From: Fischerella muscicola PCC 7414
GTDB taxonomy: Bacteria; Cyanobacteriota; Cyanobacteriia; Cyanobacteriales; Nostocaceae
Reading direction: 5' to 3'
NCBI RefSeq assembly: GCF_000317205.1
Contig: NZ_AJLK01000065.1
Coordinates: 1-64,000, forward strand
DNA length: 64,000 nucleotides
The position numbers and the translations under genes are program-made. Of this stretch, positions 26,427-35,689 are shown piece after piece. The notes under the pieces were generated by a model, which saw nothing but the letters and a program-made list of their open reading frames with translations, was not told the DNA's origin and searched no databases. How positions within the stretch are numbered: position 1 is the first letter of the stretch; each line of letters opens with the position of its first letter.

Positions 26427-26445
26427 AAAAATTACCAATACATAA

Positions 26446-29004
26446 ATGCTATCTGATCAAGTTTTCATACCTTCTATATTTCCAATTTATGAAGGAACAA
26501 AAAGACCTTTTTGGTCTGTGATGATTCCCACCTACAACTGTGCCAACTATTTAATAGAAACCCTCAAAAGTGTTCTAGCACAAGATCCAGGGCCTGACCA
26601 AATGCAGATTGAGGTAGTAGATGATTACTCTACTAAAGATGATCCGGAAGCAATAGTTAGAGAAATAGGGAAAGGTCGAGTTTCTTTCTTCCGCCAACCT
26701 CAAAATATGGGGCCAATACCTAACTTTAATACTTGCATTCAACGCGCTAAAGGTCATTGGGTACATATTCTGCATGGTGATGACATGGTTTTACCAGGGT
26801 TTTATAGTCGTTTGCGGAAATCATTGGAAAAAGAACCCACAGTGGGAGCAGCTTTTTGTCGTCATATTTTTGTAGATGAGAATGGTGAATGGCAATGGTT
26901 ATCTGTACTGGAAAGGGAAACTGCGGGTATTATTTATAACTGGATAGAACGCCTTGCTATTTCCCAGCGAATTGAAACACCTTCAATCGTAGTTAGACGC
27001 AGCGTTTATGAAAAATTGGGGGGATTTCATTTAGAATTATTTCACACTGCTGATTGGGAAATGTGGAAACGAATTGCAGTCCATTACCCAGTTTGGTTTG
27101 AAACACAGCCACTAGCATACTATCGCAGACATTCTGCTTCCCATACTTCTACATTAATAAGATCGGGTGCTAATATTGCTAACGCATTAAGAGCGATTGA
27201 AATATCTGAATCCTATTTGCCAAAAGCCTTTGCTACTCAATTATCCAATCAAGCTAGAAAAAATTATGCTTTCGTTGCTATTAGCACTGCTAGAAGAATG
27301 CTAGCAATGAGTGATATGGAAGCAGCAATAGCTCAGATTTGGTCAGGACTAAATTGTAGTGATTCTCCAGAAGTTATAAGTTCTTTAATTTCTCTCCTCA
27401 AATCAATTGATTCAGAAAAATTTTTAGTTGAACTATCTAATTACGCCGAGCAAAAGCAGGGAAATGAAACCAGCCAATCTGCATTAACTAAACTTTACCA
27501 AGCATTAGAAGAAGAACCCAGTGATTTAAAAACTACATCTCCAACAATTGTTTTTGATGGTGTAGCTTTCCAAATCTTAGAAAAAGCAGGGATTACACGG
27601 GTATGGACTAACTTGCTTGAGGAGTGGATCAAGAATGGATTTGCCAAATACATTATTTTACTGGATCGAGCGGGAACTGCACCTCATCTTTCTGGTATTC
27701 GCTATATCAACTTCCCAGCTTATGGCTATGGTAATACAGAAGGCGATCGCGAAATGCTACAGCAGATATGCGATCAATTTGGTGCTGACTTATTCATTTC
27801 CAGTTACTACACAACTCCAATTTCCACACCATCCGTATTCTTAGCACATGACATGATTCCAGAAGCTATAGGCTGGAATCTCAATCTTTCTGTTTGGCGA
27901 AATAAGCACCACAGTATTCGACATGCAGCTATTCATATTGCAGTTTCTGAAAACACAGCGCAGGATCTAGTTAAGTTTTTCCCACACATTTCCTTAGAGT
28001 CGGTAATAGTTGCTAAAAATGGAGTTGATGCTCAAATATTTTCACCAGCTAGTTCTGAAGATATTAGTTCGTTTAAGAAAAAATATGGAATTATCAAACC
28101 ATATTTTATGTTGGTTGGAATAGATGATAATCGTAAAAATAGAATTTTATTTTTTAAGGCTTTCTCCCAACTTAGTAATAGAGAAGGATTTGAAATTGTC
28201 TGTACAGGAAGTGATTCATTATTAAATCCAGAATTGAGAAATTACACATCAGGTAGTGTAGTTCATATCTTAGAACTTGAGGATGAAGAATTAGCAACAG
28301 CTTATTCTGGTGCTGTTGCACTAGTTTATCCATCTAAATATGAAGGATTTGGTTTACCTATTTTGGAAGCAATGGCATGTGGTTGTCCAGTGATCACCTG
28401 TCCTAATGGTTCTATACCAGAAGTTGCGGGAGAAGCTGCAATATATGTGAATCACGAAAATGCTGATGAACTAGCAGATGCACTTGGTGAAGTACAAAAA
28501 CCCAGTATTCGTAAATCAGTAATTGCTGCTGGTTTAAAACGAGTAAAACAGTTTTCTTGGTCGCAAATGGCAAACACTGTAAGTTCTGCCTTAATTGATG
28601 CAACTTTGCTGCCTTTAAAACTTAAGGATAATAATCTCATTATTTTTCCAGATTGGTTACAGCCAGAAGAAAAAATAGGTTGGGAATTACAAGCAGTAAT
28701 CAAAGCGATCGCAACTCATTCTGAAAATAGAAGTATAACTTTGCTAGTTACAACTAGCAACATTTCATACGACGATGCAGAACTATTTTTATCTAGTGTA
28801 ACGATGAACTTACTCATGGAAGAAGATTTAGATCTCAGCCAAGGGCCAGAAATTTCTTTAGTAAGTGAACTGGGTGAAATACAGTGGCAAGCTTTGCTTT
28901 CTCACATCCAAGCCAGAATAATTTTGTCCTATGAAGATAAAGATGTGATCGCACAAATTAGAGCAGAAAATTTAACGTCTTACAATCTAGAATTTAGTTT
29001 GTAG
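26446..29004 (+). CDS. Two-domain GT2-GT4 glycosyltransferase with accessory C-terminal domain
   Basis: Likely makes two successive sugar linkages in a surface glycan. Residues ~20-270 form a GT2 domain: WSVMIPTYNCANYLIETLKSV, VVDDYSTKDDPEA and the metal-binding LHGDDMVLPGF, with later HTADWEMWKRIAVHYPVW. Residues ~365-710 form a GT4 domain: GVAFQILEKAGITRVWTNLL, FMLVGIDDNRKN and YEGFGLPILEAMACGCPVI with the E-x7-E pattern. Residues ~725-852 match the preceding gene's domain. It is followed by the methyltransferase-TPR-GT41 gene on the same strand after 78 bases. Substrates cannot be read from sequence. Confidence 0.8.
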   Translation: MLSDQVFIPSIFPIYEGTKRPFWSVMIPTYNCANYLIETLKSVLAQDPGPDQMQIEVVDDYSTKDDPEAIVREIGKGRVSFFRQPQNMGPIPNFNTCIQRAKGHWVHILHGDDMVLPGFYSRLRKSLEKEPTVGAAFCRHIFVDENGEWQWLSVLERETAGIIYNWIERLAISQRIETPSIVVRRSVYEKLGGFHLELFHTADWEMWKRIAVHYPVWFETQPLAYYRRHSASHTSTLIRSGANIANALRAIEISESYLPKAFATQLSNQARKNYAFVAISTARRMLAMSDMEAAIAQIWSGLNCSDSPEVISSLISLLKSIDSEKFLVELSNYAEQKQGNETSQSALTKLYQALEEEPSDLKTTSPTIVFDGVAFQILEKAGITRVWTNLLEEWIKNGFAKYIILLDRAGTAPHLSGIRYINFPAYGYGNTEGDREMLQQICDQFGADLFISSYYTTPISTPSVFLAHDMIPEAIGWNLNLSVWRNKHHSIRHAAIHIAVSENTAQDLVKFFPHISLESVIVAKNGVDAQIFSPASSEDISSFKKKYGIIKPYFMLVGIDDNRKNRILFFKAFSQLSNREGFEIVCTGSDSLLNPELRNYTSGSVVHILELEDEELATAYSGAVALVYPSKYEGFGLPILEAMACGCPVITCPNGSIPEVAGEAAIYVNHENADELADALGEVQKPSIRKSVIAAGLKRVKQFSWSQMANTVSSALIDATLLPLKLKDNNLIIFPDWLQPEEKIGWELQAVIKAIATHSENRSITLLVTTSNISYDDAELFLSSVTMNLLMEEDLDLSQGPEISLVSELGEIQWQALLSHIQARIILSYEDKDVIAQIRAENLTSYNLEFSL

Positions 29005-29082
29005 TAAGCACTTTAGAGCTTATTAAATTTTTAAGTGCTAAAACATTCACTACAAACATATTTATATATTTAATTTTCAGCT

Positions 29083-32000
29083 ATGGACTCTCAAAAATTT
29101 ATTACTCATTTACCTAAACTGTATTATAACTGGGGTAAAGATTCTGTATCTGTCAAATCGCATCAATTTCAGCAATTAATTGAGCAAGCTAAAGGTACAA
29201 CTACAGTAAATATTATGCAATTGCTCAACTTTGCAGTTGAATGCATGGACAATAAAGAAATTTATTGTGAAGTTGGTTGCTGCCAAGGTACAAATTTAAT
29301 TGCTGCACTTCATAACCATCTCCAAAAAATGGCTTATGCAATAGATGATTTTTCTCAATATAACAATAGTGATGAAATAATTGAAAAAATAAATTATAAC
29401 TTATCAGTATTTGGTTTAGATGAGCAAGTTGTGATTTGTAATCAAGATTTTGAAGATTTTTTTTACGAACTCAGAGAATTTGAAACTGAAAATAAAATAG
29501 GTATCTATTTTTCTAGCGCCACAAATGATTATAGAGAGCAAATATTAGGACTACTTTTAGTTAAACCTTTTCTTGCAAATCAAGCTTTAATTATTGTTGG
29601 TAATAGTAACAACAGTGGTGTGCAGCAAGCGAACTGGGACTTTATCGCTGGTCATCCTCAATGCCAAATGCTGCTAGACTTGCCTACGCCAGAAGAAAAC
29701 CATAATACGTTTTGGAATGGTATCCAAGTTTTAAGCTGGGATATCGACAGGGAATATAACTATGATTTTTCCTTGATTAAAGAGCGTCAAAATAAAGTAT
29801 TTATTCAAGAACTACATAACTGGCAGTTAGAGTTTGAAAATCAGAAAAAAGAATTTAATAATTTAAAAAGAGAAGCAATTGCATTACACAATTATGGCTG
29901 TTTTGAAGAAGCTGAAAATAAATATAAGCAATTATTAGAGTGGAACCATAATCAGGCAGATATTTGGCTAAATCTGGGAAGTTTATATTACACCACAAAT
30001 AGATACCAACAAGCACTGAATTCTTTACTTAAATCCATAGAACTGCAACCATCACAAGCTGTACATTATTACACTATGGGAGTGGTACTAGAAAAAATAG
30101 GTGCTATTTCCCATGCAATTGAAGCATATCAACATGCAATTGCTTTAGAACCAGAAGCAATTGATCCCTACAACAATTTAGGAAATATTTTACTAGGACA
30201 AGGAAAAGTAGACGAAGCAGAGTCAATTTACCGACAAGCGATCGCAGCAAATCCCAAGCATTTTGGTGCCTATCTTAACCTGGGTAACGTACTCATGGAA
30301 CGACAGCAAATAGATGAGGCTGTAGCAATCTATGAACAAGCTCTGCATTTAAAACCCCGCAATTCTGATATTCTTTATAACTTAGCAGTGGCATTAGAAG
30401 CGAAAAAAGATCCCGCTGAAGCTGCACGTTACTATGGTTATGCCTATTATCGCCAAGGAGAATATCAAGAAGCAATTAATCAGTATCAGCAATTTCTCAA
30501 ATATAAAACAGGGGATGAGTTTTTTTATATTGCTTTAGCTGAATGCTATCAAGGTTTAAATCAAGCTCAAGAAGCCCTTCAAACTTATCAGCAAGGTTTA
30601 CAACTCTATCCCAAATCACCGGAAATATTTTTATCTCTGGCTTTAGCATTACAAGAATTTGGACGTACAGAAGAAGCGATCGCAGTTGTTAATGAAGCCT
30701 CGAAAATACTACCGAATATATTGACTTTTAAGTTAGAAAAACAACGTATACTACCAATATTATATGACCATCCAGCAGAAATATATAATTACAGGCAGCG
30801 TTTTACCCAAGGTTTAGAAGAATTAATTCAGCAGACATCTTTAGATACTCCCGAAGCCAGAAAAAGTGCTTTAAAGGGTATCGGTATAAAAACAAATTTT
30901 TACTTACAATATCAATGCAAAAATGATATAGACCTACAAAAAAAATATGGTCAGTTTGTGCATAAAGTCATGGCTGCTAACTATCCTGAATGGGTTAGTA
31001 CTGTGCCAATGCCATCTTTAGAAAAAGGAGAAAAAATACGCGTTGGCTATGCTTCTTATTATTTAAGGAGCCATAATGGTGCTAGATGGGCATTAGGATG
31101 GATAAAAAATCATAACAGACAAGACATTGAAATTTATTGTTACCATACAAGCCCAATTGTAGATAAAATTACTCAACAATTTCAATTATCTAGTGATTTT
31201 TTCCATCACATACCAGAAGATTTAGAAGCAGTATGTCATCAAATAATAGCAGATAAATTACACATACTAATTTTTCCAGACATTGGCATGGCTCCCCTCA
31301 CAACTCAGATAGCAGGATTACGACTTGCTCCTGTTCAGTGTACAGCATGGGGACATCCCGTTACTTCTGGTTTACCAACGATTGATTATTATTTATCTAG
31401 TGATTTGATGGAGCCAGCAAACGCCCAAGAACACTATTCAGAGCAATTAATTCGCTTGCCTAATCTCGGTTTTTGCTATCCTAAACCAGTTATTCCGCAA
31501 CCTAGCAAAACTCGTTCAGACTATCAATTACGCGATGATGCTGTAGTATATTTATCGTGTCAATCTTTATTTAAATATTTACCCCAATATGATTATATCT
31601 TTGCAGCAATTGCTGAAAAATTACCTCAAGCCCAATTTGCTTTTTTAGCTCACACTAGCATTCATATCACCGAAAAATTCCGCCAACGCTTACAAAAGGC
31701 TTTTGCTAAGTACGGCTTAAATAGTGAGGAATATTGTGTAATTGTACCTCGACAAAAAACATCAGGCTATTTAAATTTAAACTTAGTCTCAGATGTGTTT
31801 CTAGACACGTTTGATTGGAATGGAGGTAATTCTACATTAGAAGCGATCGCCTGCAATTTACCAATTGTAACTTGTCCAGGTGAATTTATGCGTGGTCGTC
31901 ATTCCTGTGCCATTTTAGAAATGCTTGGTGTCACAGATACTATTGCTCAAAATGAAACTGAATATATAGAATTAGCTGTGAAGTTAGGGCTTGATCGGGA

Positions 32001-32124
32001 ATGGAGAAATAGTATTGTTGAACGAATGATGCAGCGCCATTCCTATCTTTATAATGACAAAACTTGTGTAGAAGCCCTTGATAATTTCTTTCGATATGTA
32101 GTTAAAGAAAAGTCTGAGCGCTAA
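29083..32124 (+). CDS. Methyltransferase-like domain, TPR array and GT41 (O-GlcNAc transferase/SPINDLY-like) glycosyltransferase
   Basis: GT41 enzymes put GlcNAc, glucose or fucose on Ser/Thr or other protein residues in the cytosol. The N-terminal ~230 residues show a class I methyltransferase-like fold (NKEIYCEVGCCQGTNLIAALHNH). About eight TPRs follow (residues ~260-560, e.g. IDPYNNLGNILLGQGKVDEAESIYRQAI). The C-terminal catalytic region (~635-1010) has EKIRVGYASYYLRSHNGARW, LAPVQCTAWGHPVTSGLPTIDYY and VFLDTFDWNGGNSTLEAIACNLPIVT, the UDP-sugar site. Its stop lies 8 bases from the convergent GT41 gene. The fusion could couple methylation with glycosylation; this is inference. Confidence 0.8.
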   Translation: MDSQKFITHLPKLYYNWGKDSVSVKSHQFQQLIEQAKGTTTVNIMQLLNFAVECMDNKEIYCEVGCCQGTNLIAALHNHLQKMAYAIDDFSQYNNSDEIIEKINYNLSVFGLDEQVVICNQDFEDFFYELREFETENKIGIYFSSATNDYREQILGLLLVKPFLANQALIIVGNSNNSGVQQANWDFIAGHPQCQMLLDLPTPEENHNTFWNGIQVLSWDIDREYNYDFSLIKERQNKVFIQELHNWQLEFENQKKEFNNLKREAIALHNYGCFEEAENKYKQLLEWNHNQADIWLNLGSLYYTTNRYQQALNSLLKSIELQPSQAVHYYTMGVVLEKIGAISHAIEAYQHAIALEPEAIDPYNNLGNILLGQGKVDEAESIYRQAIAANPKHFGAYLNLGNVLMERQQIDEAVAIYEQALHLKPRNSDILYNLAVALEAKKDPAEAARYYGYAYYRQGEYQEAINQYQQFLKYKTGDEFFYIALAECYQGLNQAQEALQTYQQGLQLYPKSPEIFLSLALALQEFGRTEEAIAVVNEASKILPNILTFKLEKQRILPILYDHPAEIYNYRQRFTQGLEELIQQTSLDTPEARKSALKGIGIKTNFYLQYQCKNDIDLQKKYGQFVHKVMAANYPEWVSTVPMPSLEKGEKIRVGYASYYLRSHNGARWALGWIKNHNRQDIEIYCYHTSPIVDKITQQFQLSSDFFHHIPEDLEAVCHQIIADKLHILIFPDIGMAPLTTQIAGLRLAPVQCTAWGHPVTSGLPTIDYYLSSDLMEPANAQEHYSEQLIRLPNLGFCYPKPVIPQPSKTRSDYQLRDDAVVYLSCQSLFKYLPQYDYIFAAIAEKLPQAQFAFLAHTSIHITEKFRQRLQKAFAKYGLNSEEYCVIVPRQKTSGYLNLNLVSDVFLDTFDWNGGNSTLEAIACNLPIVTCPGEFMRGRHSCAILEMLGVTDTIAQNETEYIELAVKLGLDREWRNSIVERMMQRHSYLYNDKTCVEALDNFFRYVVKEKSER

Positions 32125-32132
32125 AGCACTCA

Positions 32133-34358
32133 CTACGAACCAATGTACCTTTGCCACATCTCCTCGTAAGCTTCCTCCATATGACGGCTAAACCGTTCCC
32201 CATTCCATAAGGGTGCTGTGCGTCGCGACTGATACAGCACCCAAGCTATTTTTTGGCGTAATGCAGCATCTTTTCCTAAGCGCACACCCCACTCCACATA
32301 TTCTTCATCTGTCCAAGCAATGCCTTCTGTCACACCAGCATTTACCATCATTGTGTAGCTATTACGAGCAGCAAATTGTTGTCCGACTCTTGTTACTAAA
32401 GGGATGCACATCCACAGAGTTTCTAATGTGGTGGTAGCTCCATTGTAGGGATAGGTATCTAAGACGACATCTGCAATACTCAAGTTAGCACGATGCACTG
32501 CTTCCAAAGGAACGTCTGGTAAAAACCGCAATTGTTTCCCACTTACTCCTTCTTCACTTGCAATTTGCCTAAAGAAATCTTTTGCTGCTTCTTCATTCGC
32601 AAATCCTTTAATTAAAAAATAACTATTTGGTACTTGTTTAATAATTTGCATTTGCAGTCGCACTGTATCAGGATGTCGTTTGTAATTACCTTGAGCGCTC
32701 AAATAAACAACTGCATCATCAGGAATATCTAAATGTTCACGACGTAAACTTGGTACACCCACCTCAAAACCATCTACTGCTATGTAAGTTTCAGGTAAAC
32801 GCCAGATTTTTTCTTGATAGTAATTTTGGGCTGTTTCTGGTAAAACGTAGGGGTCGGCTATATAGTAATCTATTGTTGGTATACCTGAAGCATCCCAACC
32901 CAACCAAGTGACTTGAACGGGAGCAGGTTTTAGTGCTAATACCTCACAGCTAATATCCAATGTAATGCTGTCTAAATCAATCAAAATATCAATTTCATCC
33001 TGATAAATCTGCTCAGCAATTTCCCAGCTATTAGTTCCTAGTTTACGTGCTTGATCAACTTGATTAACATACCATTCTTGTAATGGATGATTCGTATCTT
33101 TATAGCTGACGAAATAACCATAAATTTCAAAGCGATCGCGATTATGATATTCAAACAACCATCGCGCTAGCCAGCCTACTGAATGTCTTTTTAAATAAGC
33201 CGATAGATATCCAACTTTTAACTTTTTTACTTGATTAGCAGAGCTTTTTTTTAATGCAATTTGTTGATGATATTTTTTCTTTAGCTGATCAGCACCATTT
33301 TGCAGACTCGATTGAAATAATTTCGCTATTTGATTGTGAATTAACCTATTACTTTCCGCCTCATTCCGCCAGTAAGGAAAGAAAAAAGTCGAAGTTAGCA
33401 GCCGACACATGTGAGGTTGATCGGTTAATATTGGTTGTTCTGCTATTAACGACAACATTAATGATTCATGTCGTTGTAAAACTGAGATTGCTTCTTGCCA
33501 ATATCCTCCAGCTTGCATCAACCCACGTAGCACCATATGATTTGCTTGCACTTTATCAAGCAAATTTTCCATCAAGGAATAATACTGCTTGGCTATTTCT
33601 ATACCTTGAGAATGCTTTCCAGAATTTTGATAACAAGCAGACAAATGTCTTAAAACTTCTGGATTTTTTGGATCTATAGCTAAACATAACTCTGCTAGCC
33701 GTGTTCCTTCCTCTGGTTGTTGCAGTGAATATGCAACTGTAACTGATGCCCTTAGTAAAAGACACAGTAATGGTAGGGGTGGAAGATGGGGTATACAAGC
33801 TGCTGCTAATTCCAAAGATACTGGTAACAAAGGTGATGCATCTAAAATATATTGCAGAATTTGCAGTAATAAATCTGCATCTAAATCTAGAGGTGGTTCC
33901 GCCTCTAGTAAAGAAATTAGTCCAAAATTAATTAGCTGCTCATTAGTTAAAGTTTCCTGCTTGATAGCCAGTTGAGTTAGATGTAATAAATTATTGATAT
34001 CTGTAGGCTGAATTTCTTGGATGTGCTGTCGTATTAACCAAGCAGTGGAATAATCTGCTATTTCAAAACGCCGTTCGGCTTCTGTTTGCAGTACTTGTAT
34101 TAATTCCAGTGTCCACTGTTCTACTTCTTCTGATTCGCCCTCTATCATAGCCATCAGCCAAGTAGTTTGGGCTTCCGCCTCTTGTTGTTGTAATAGCAAT
34201 ACTAGCCCTAAATGCCAATAGTGAGATTTGACATTTGGTTCTGCTGCAATAGCCTGTTCATACAGATTTTGAGCCTGATAGTAATCTCCCTGAATTAGAT
34301 ACTGATAACCTTGTTCGTGGTAATTGGTGTTATGAGTTAAAGAAACATCTAAAGTCAT
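32133..34358 (-). CDS. TPR-GT41 glycosyltransferase (SPINDLY/O-GlcNAc transferase-like)
   Basis: 741 residues. An N-terminal TPR-like helical region (GYQYLIQGDYYQAQNLYEQAIAAEPN and later EGTRLAELCLAIDPKNPEVLRHLSACYQNSGK) precedes a GT41 catalytic region from ~375. That region has KLKVGYLSAYLKRHSVGWLARW, LKPAPVQVTWLGWDASGIPTIDYYIAD and VVLDTYPYNGATTTLETLWMCIPLVTRVGQQFAARNSYTMM. The last motif covers the nucleotide-sugar site. It lies downstream of a type IV pilin gene on the same strand, with an intrinsic terminator between. The pilin is therefore a plausible, untested substrate. It is convergent with the other GT41 gene. Confidence 0.82.
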   Translation of the reverse strand: MTLDVSLTHNTNYHEQGYQYLIQGDYYQAQNLYEQAIAAEPNVKSHYWHLGLVLLLQQQEAEAQTTWLMAMIEGESEEVEQWTLELIQVLQTEAERRFEIADYSTAWLIRQHIQEIQPTDINNLLHLTQLAIKQETLTNEQLINFGLISLLEAEPPLDLDADLLLQILQYILDASPLLPVSLELAAACIPHLPPLPLLCLLLRASVTVAYSLQQPEEGTRLAELCLAIDPKNPEVLRHLSACYQNSGKHSQGIEIAKQYYSLMENLLDKVQANHMVLRGLMQAGGYWQEAISVLQRHESLMLSLIAEQPILTDQPHMCRLLTSTFFFPYWRNEAESNRLIHNQIAKLFQSSLQNGADQLKKKYHQQIALKKSSANQVKKLKVGYLSAYLKRHSVGWLARWLFEYHNRDRFEIYGYFVSYKDTNHPLQEWYVNQVDQARKLGTNSWEIAEQIYQDEIDILIDLDSITLDISCEVLALKPAPVQVTWLGWDASGIPTIDYYIADPYVLPETAQNYYQEKIWRLPETYIAVDGFEVGVPSLRREHLDIPDDAVVYLSAQGNYKRHPDTVRLQMQIIKQVPNSYFLIKGFANEEAAKDFFRQIASEEGVSGKQLRFLPDVPLEAVHRANLSIADVVLDTYPYNGATTTLETLWMCIPLVTRVGQQFAARNSYTMMVNAGVTEGIAWTDEEYVEWGVRLGKDAALRQKIAWVLYQSRRTAPLWNGERFSRHMEEAYEEMWQRYIGS

Positions 34359-34665
34359 AGTTAATTTTTGGGCAACAAAGGGTTTTAGTCCTCTTTATAG
34401 GGGTGAAATAAAAAACCGCAGAGGCGCAGAGATCGCAGAGAAAGAGGAGGAGAGGATAAAATGAGAAGTTGGTTTACCTAGCAAAGTTTGTGTGGCAAAG
34501 TAATAGGTTTCTAACTTATGGTGATTTTTGATATGGTGTAAAATCTCAGTAAATGAAATAGCTGTATACAGCAGTAATTACACTAATATGTTAAAAAGTG
34601 AGTAGTAATCACTACTCACTATTCAATAAATATCTAACTCAAAAGGAAGGTTATTAATGCAATGC
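34359..34665. other. Gap between GT41 gene and pilin gene
   Basis: It carries a short AACCGCAGAGGCGCAGAG repeat common in cyanobacteria at about 34412-34430, an AT-rich stretch likely to hold the GT41 promoter (minus direction), and the pilin terminator at 34593-34620. Confidence 0.45.
34593..34620 (-). terminator. Intrinsic terminator of the pilin gene
   Basis: Read on the minus strand, AGTGAGTAGT pairs perfectly with ACTACTCACT around a GATT loop and is followed by TTTTT. It begins 46 bases after the pilin stop. Confidence 0.85.
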
Positions 34666-35232
34666 CTACTGAATGGTTTTCATTTGTTTGCTATTAATGC
34701 TAGGACAAGCTCCGTTAGCCGTACCCTCACCTACAGTTTCACCGTTTGCTGCTGCCGTTGTTGTGGCATCCACAGCTTCGCATAGCGTTACTAAGGTAAT
34801 TGGTTCGTTGATGTTGTTCACTAATTGAGTTGAGGTATAGACAACACCAGCATAAGACTTCAGCTTAGCTGCTTTTGTTCTAGCTTTATTGGTGACAATT
34901 TCGCTTACATTATTGCTGCTAGCTTCGTATATGTAATTTTCGGTTTGAGTTTTGATACCAATACCCAGTTCCGAAATTGAAGTAGTGAATTTGTTGGCGT
35001 TTTCCAAATAAAATGCTTGCTGCGCCCTGTTTACAGCACCAACGTTTTGTTTTGCTTCTGATTGACGGGCTTTGCTGATTTGGTTGAGTAGTGAAGGTAA
35101 CGCGATCGCTGCCAATACACCGATAATAATTACTACCACTAATAGTTCAATAAGTGTAAAACCTTCGTCATTCTTTTTCTTACGATTGTTGAGATGCTGG
35201 AGGAATTTGGCTTGCAGTTCTGGCTTGAGCAT
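34666..35232 (-). CDS. pilA: Type IV pilin-like protein (PilA family)
   Basis: Prepilin processed by PilD and assembled into pili or a related pseudopilus. After a 24-residue basic leader comes the cleavage and methylation motif EGFTLIELLVVVIIIGVLAAIALPSLL, with Glu at +5, running into the assembly helix and QSEAKQNVGAVNRAQQAFYLENAN. The C-terminal region holds two cysteines (LVTLCEAV, ANGACPSI) for the usual disulfide loop and a Thr/Ala/Gly-rich segment (DATTTAAANGETVGEGTANG) that could be glycosylated. The AAGGAG ribosome site lies 6 bases before ATG 35232. Pilin paralogs are many, so the symbol is approximate. Confidence 0.87.
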   Translation of the reverse strand: MLKPELQAKFLQHLNNRKKKNDEGFTLIELLVVVIIIGVLAAIALPSLLNQISKARQSEAKQNVGAVNRAQQAFYLENANKFTTSISELGIGIKTQTENYIYEASSNNVSEIVTNKARTKAAKLKSYAGVVYTSTQLVNNINEPITLVTLCEAVDATTTAAANGETVGEGTANGACPSINSKQMKTIQ

Positions 35233-35339
35233 GGGTTTCTCCTTAAAGTGGGGATGTTATAGGTGATTACTGTGTTCTAAAAGTAACTTACCCACTTGCG
35301 ATCGCTTTCATATCACTTTGGTAAAAAGTTTTTCTCGCC

Positions 35340-35515
35340 AGCGGGGAAAAGGGGTGAGGAACTCGGGGCCCCTGGTGGGGATTAGGGGTAGTGGGGGGAG
35401 TATGAGGAGTGTGAGGGGTGTGGGGGGGTGGGAGAGACAAGGGAGACAAGGGGGACGACTTGGGGGACATGGGAGAACACTAACAATCAACAACCAACAA
35501 CCAACAACCAACTAC
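35340..35515. repeat. G-rich repeat block plus AACAACC heptamers
   Basis: A GGGG-studded stretch (35342-35480, with CTCGGGGCCCC, GGGGATTAGGGG and AGTGTGAGGGG modules) runs into CAACAACCAACAACCAAC heptamers at 35487-35513. The same module order recurs at about 39.7 kb and 48.0 kb. It occupies most of the gap upstream of NTRC. Confidence 0.75.
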
Positions 35516-35689
35516 TAACCACTGTACCGGCGTAGACGGGAAGCGGCTTCCCGAAGGGTAGCATTTGTACCAAGATATTTAGTTTTCAGCAAAGATACTC
35601 AGCCCATAGCTTCGCCCCTACTAACTACTAACCAAAATATTTGTTATGCTAGATTATACGTAGTCGTTATGAGTTTGTTTATCGCCATC

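Noticed and set aside
33254..33679. Plus-strand open frame of 141 codons within the GT41 gene
   Set aside because: It is antisense to well-conserved TPR and linker sequence of the minus-strand enzyme and lacks a ribosome site.
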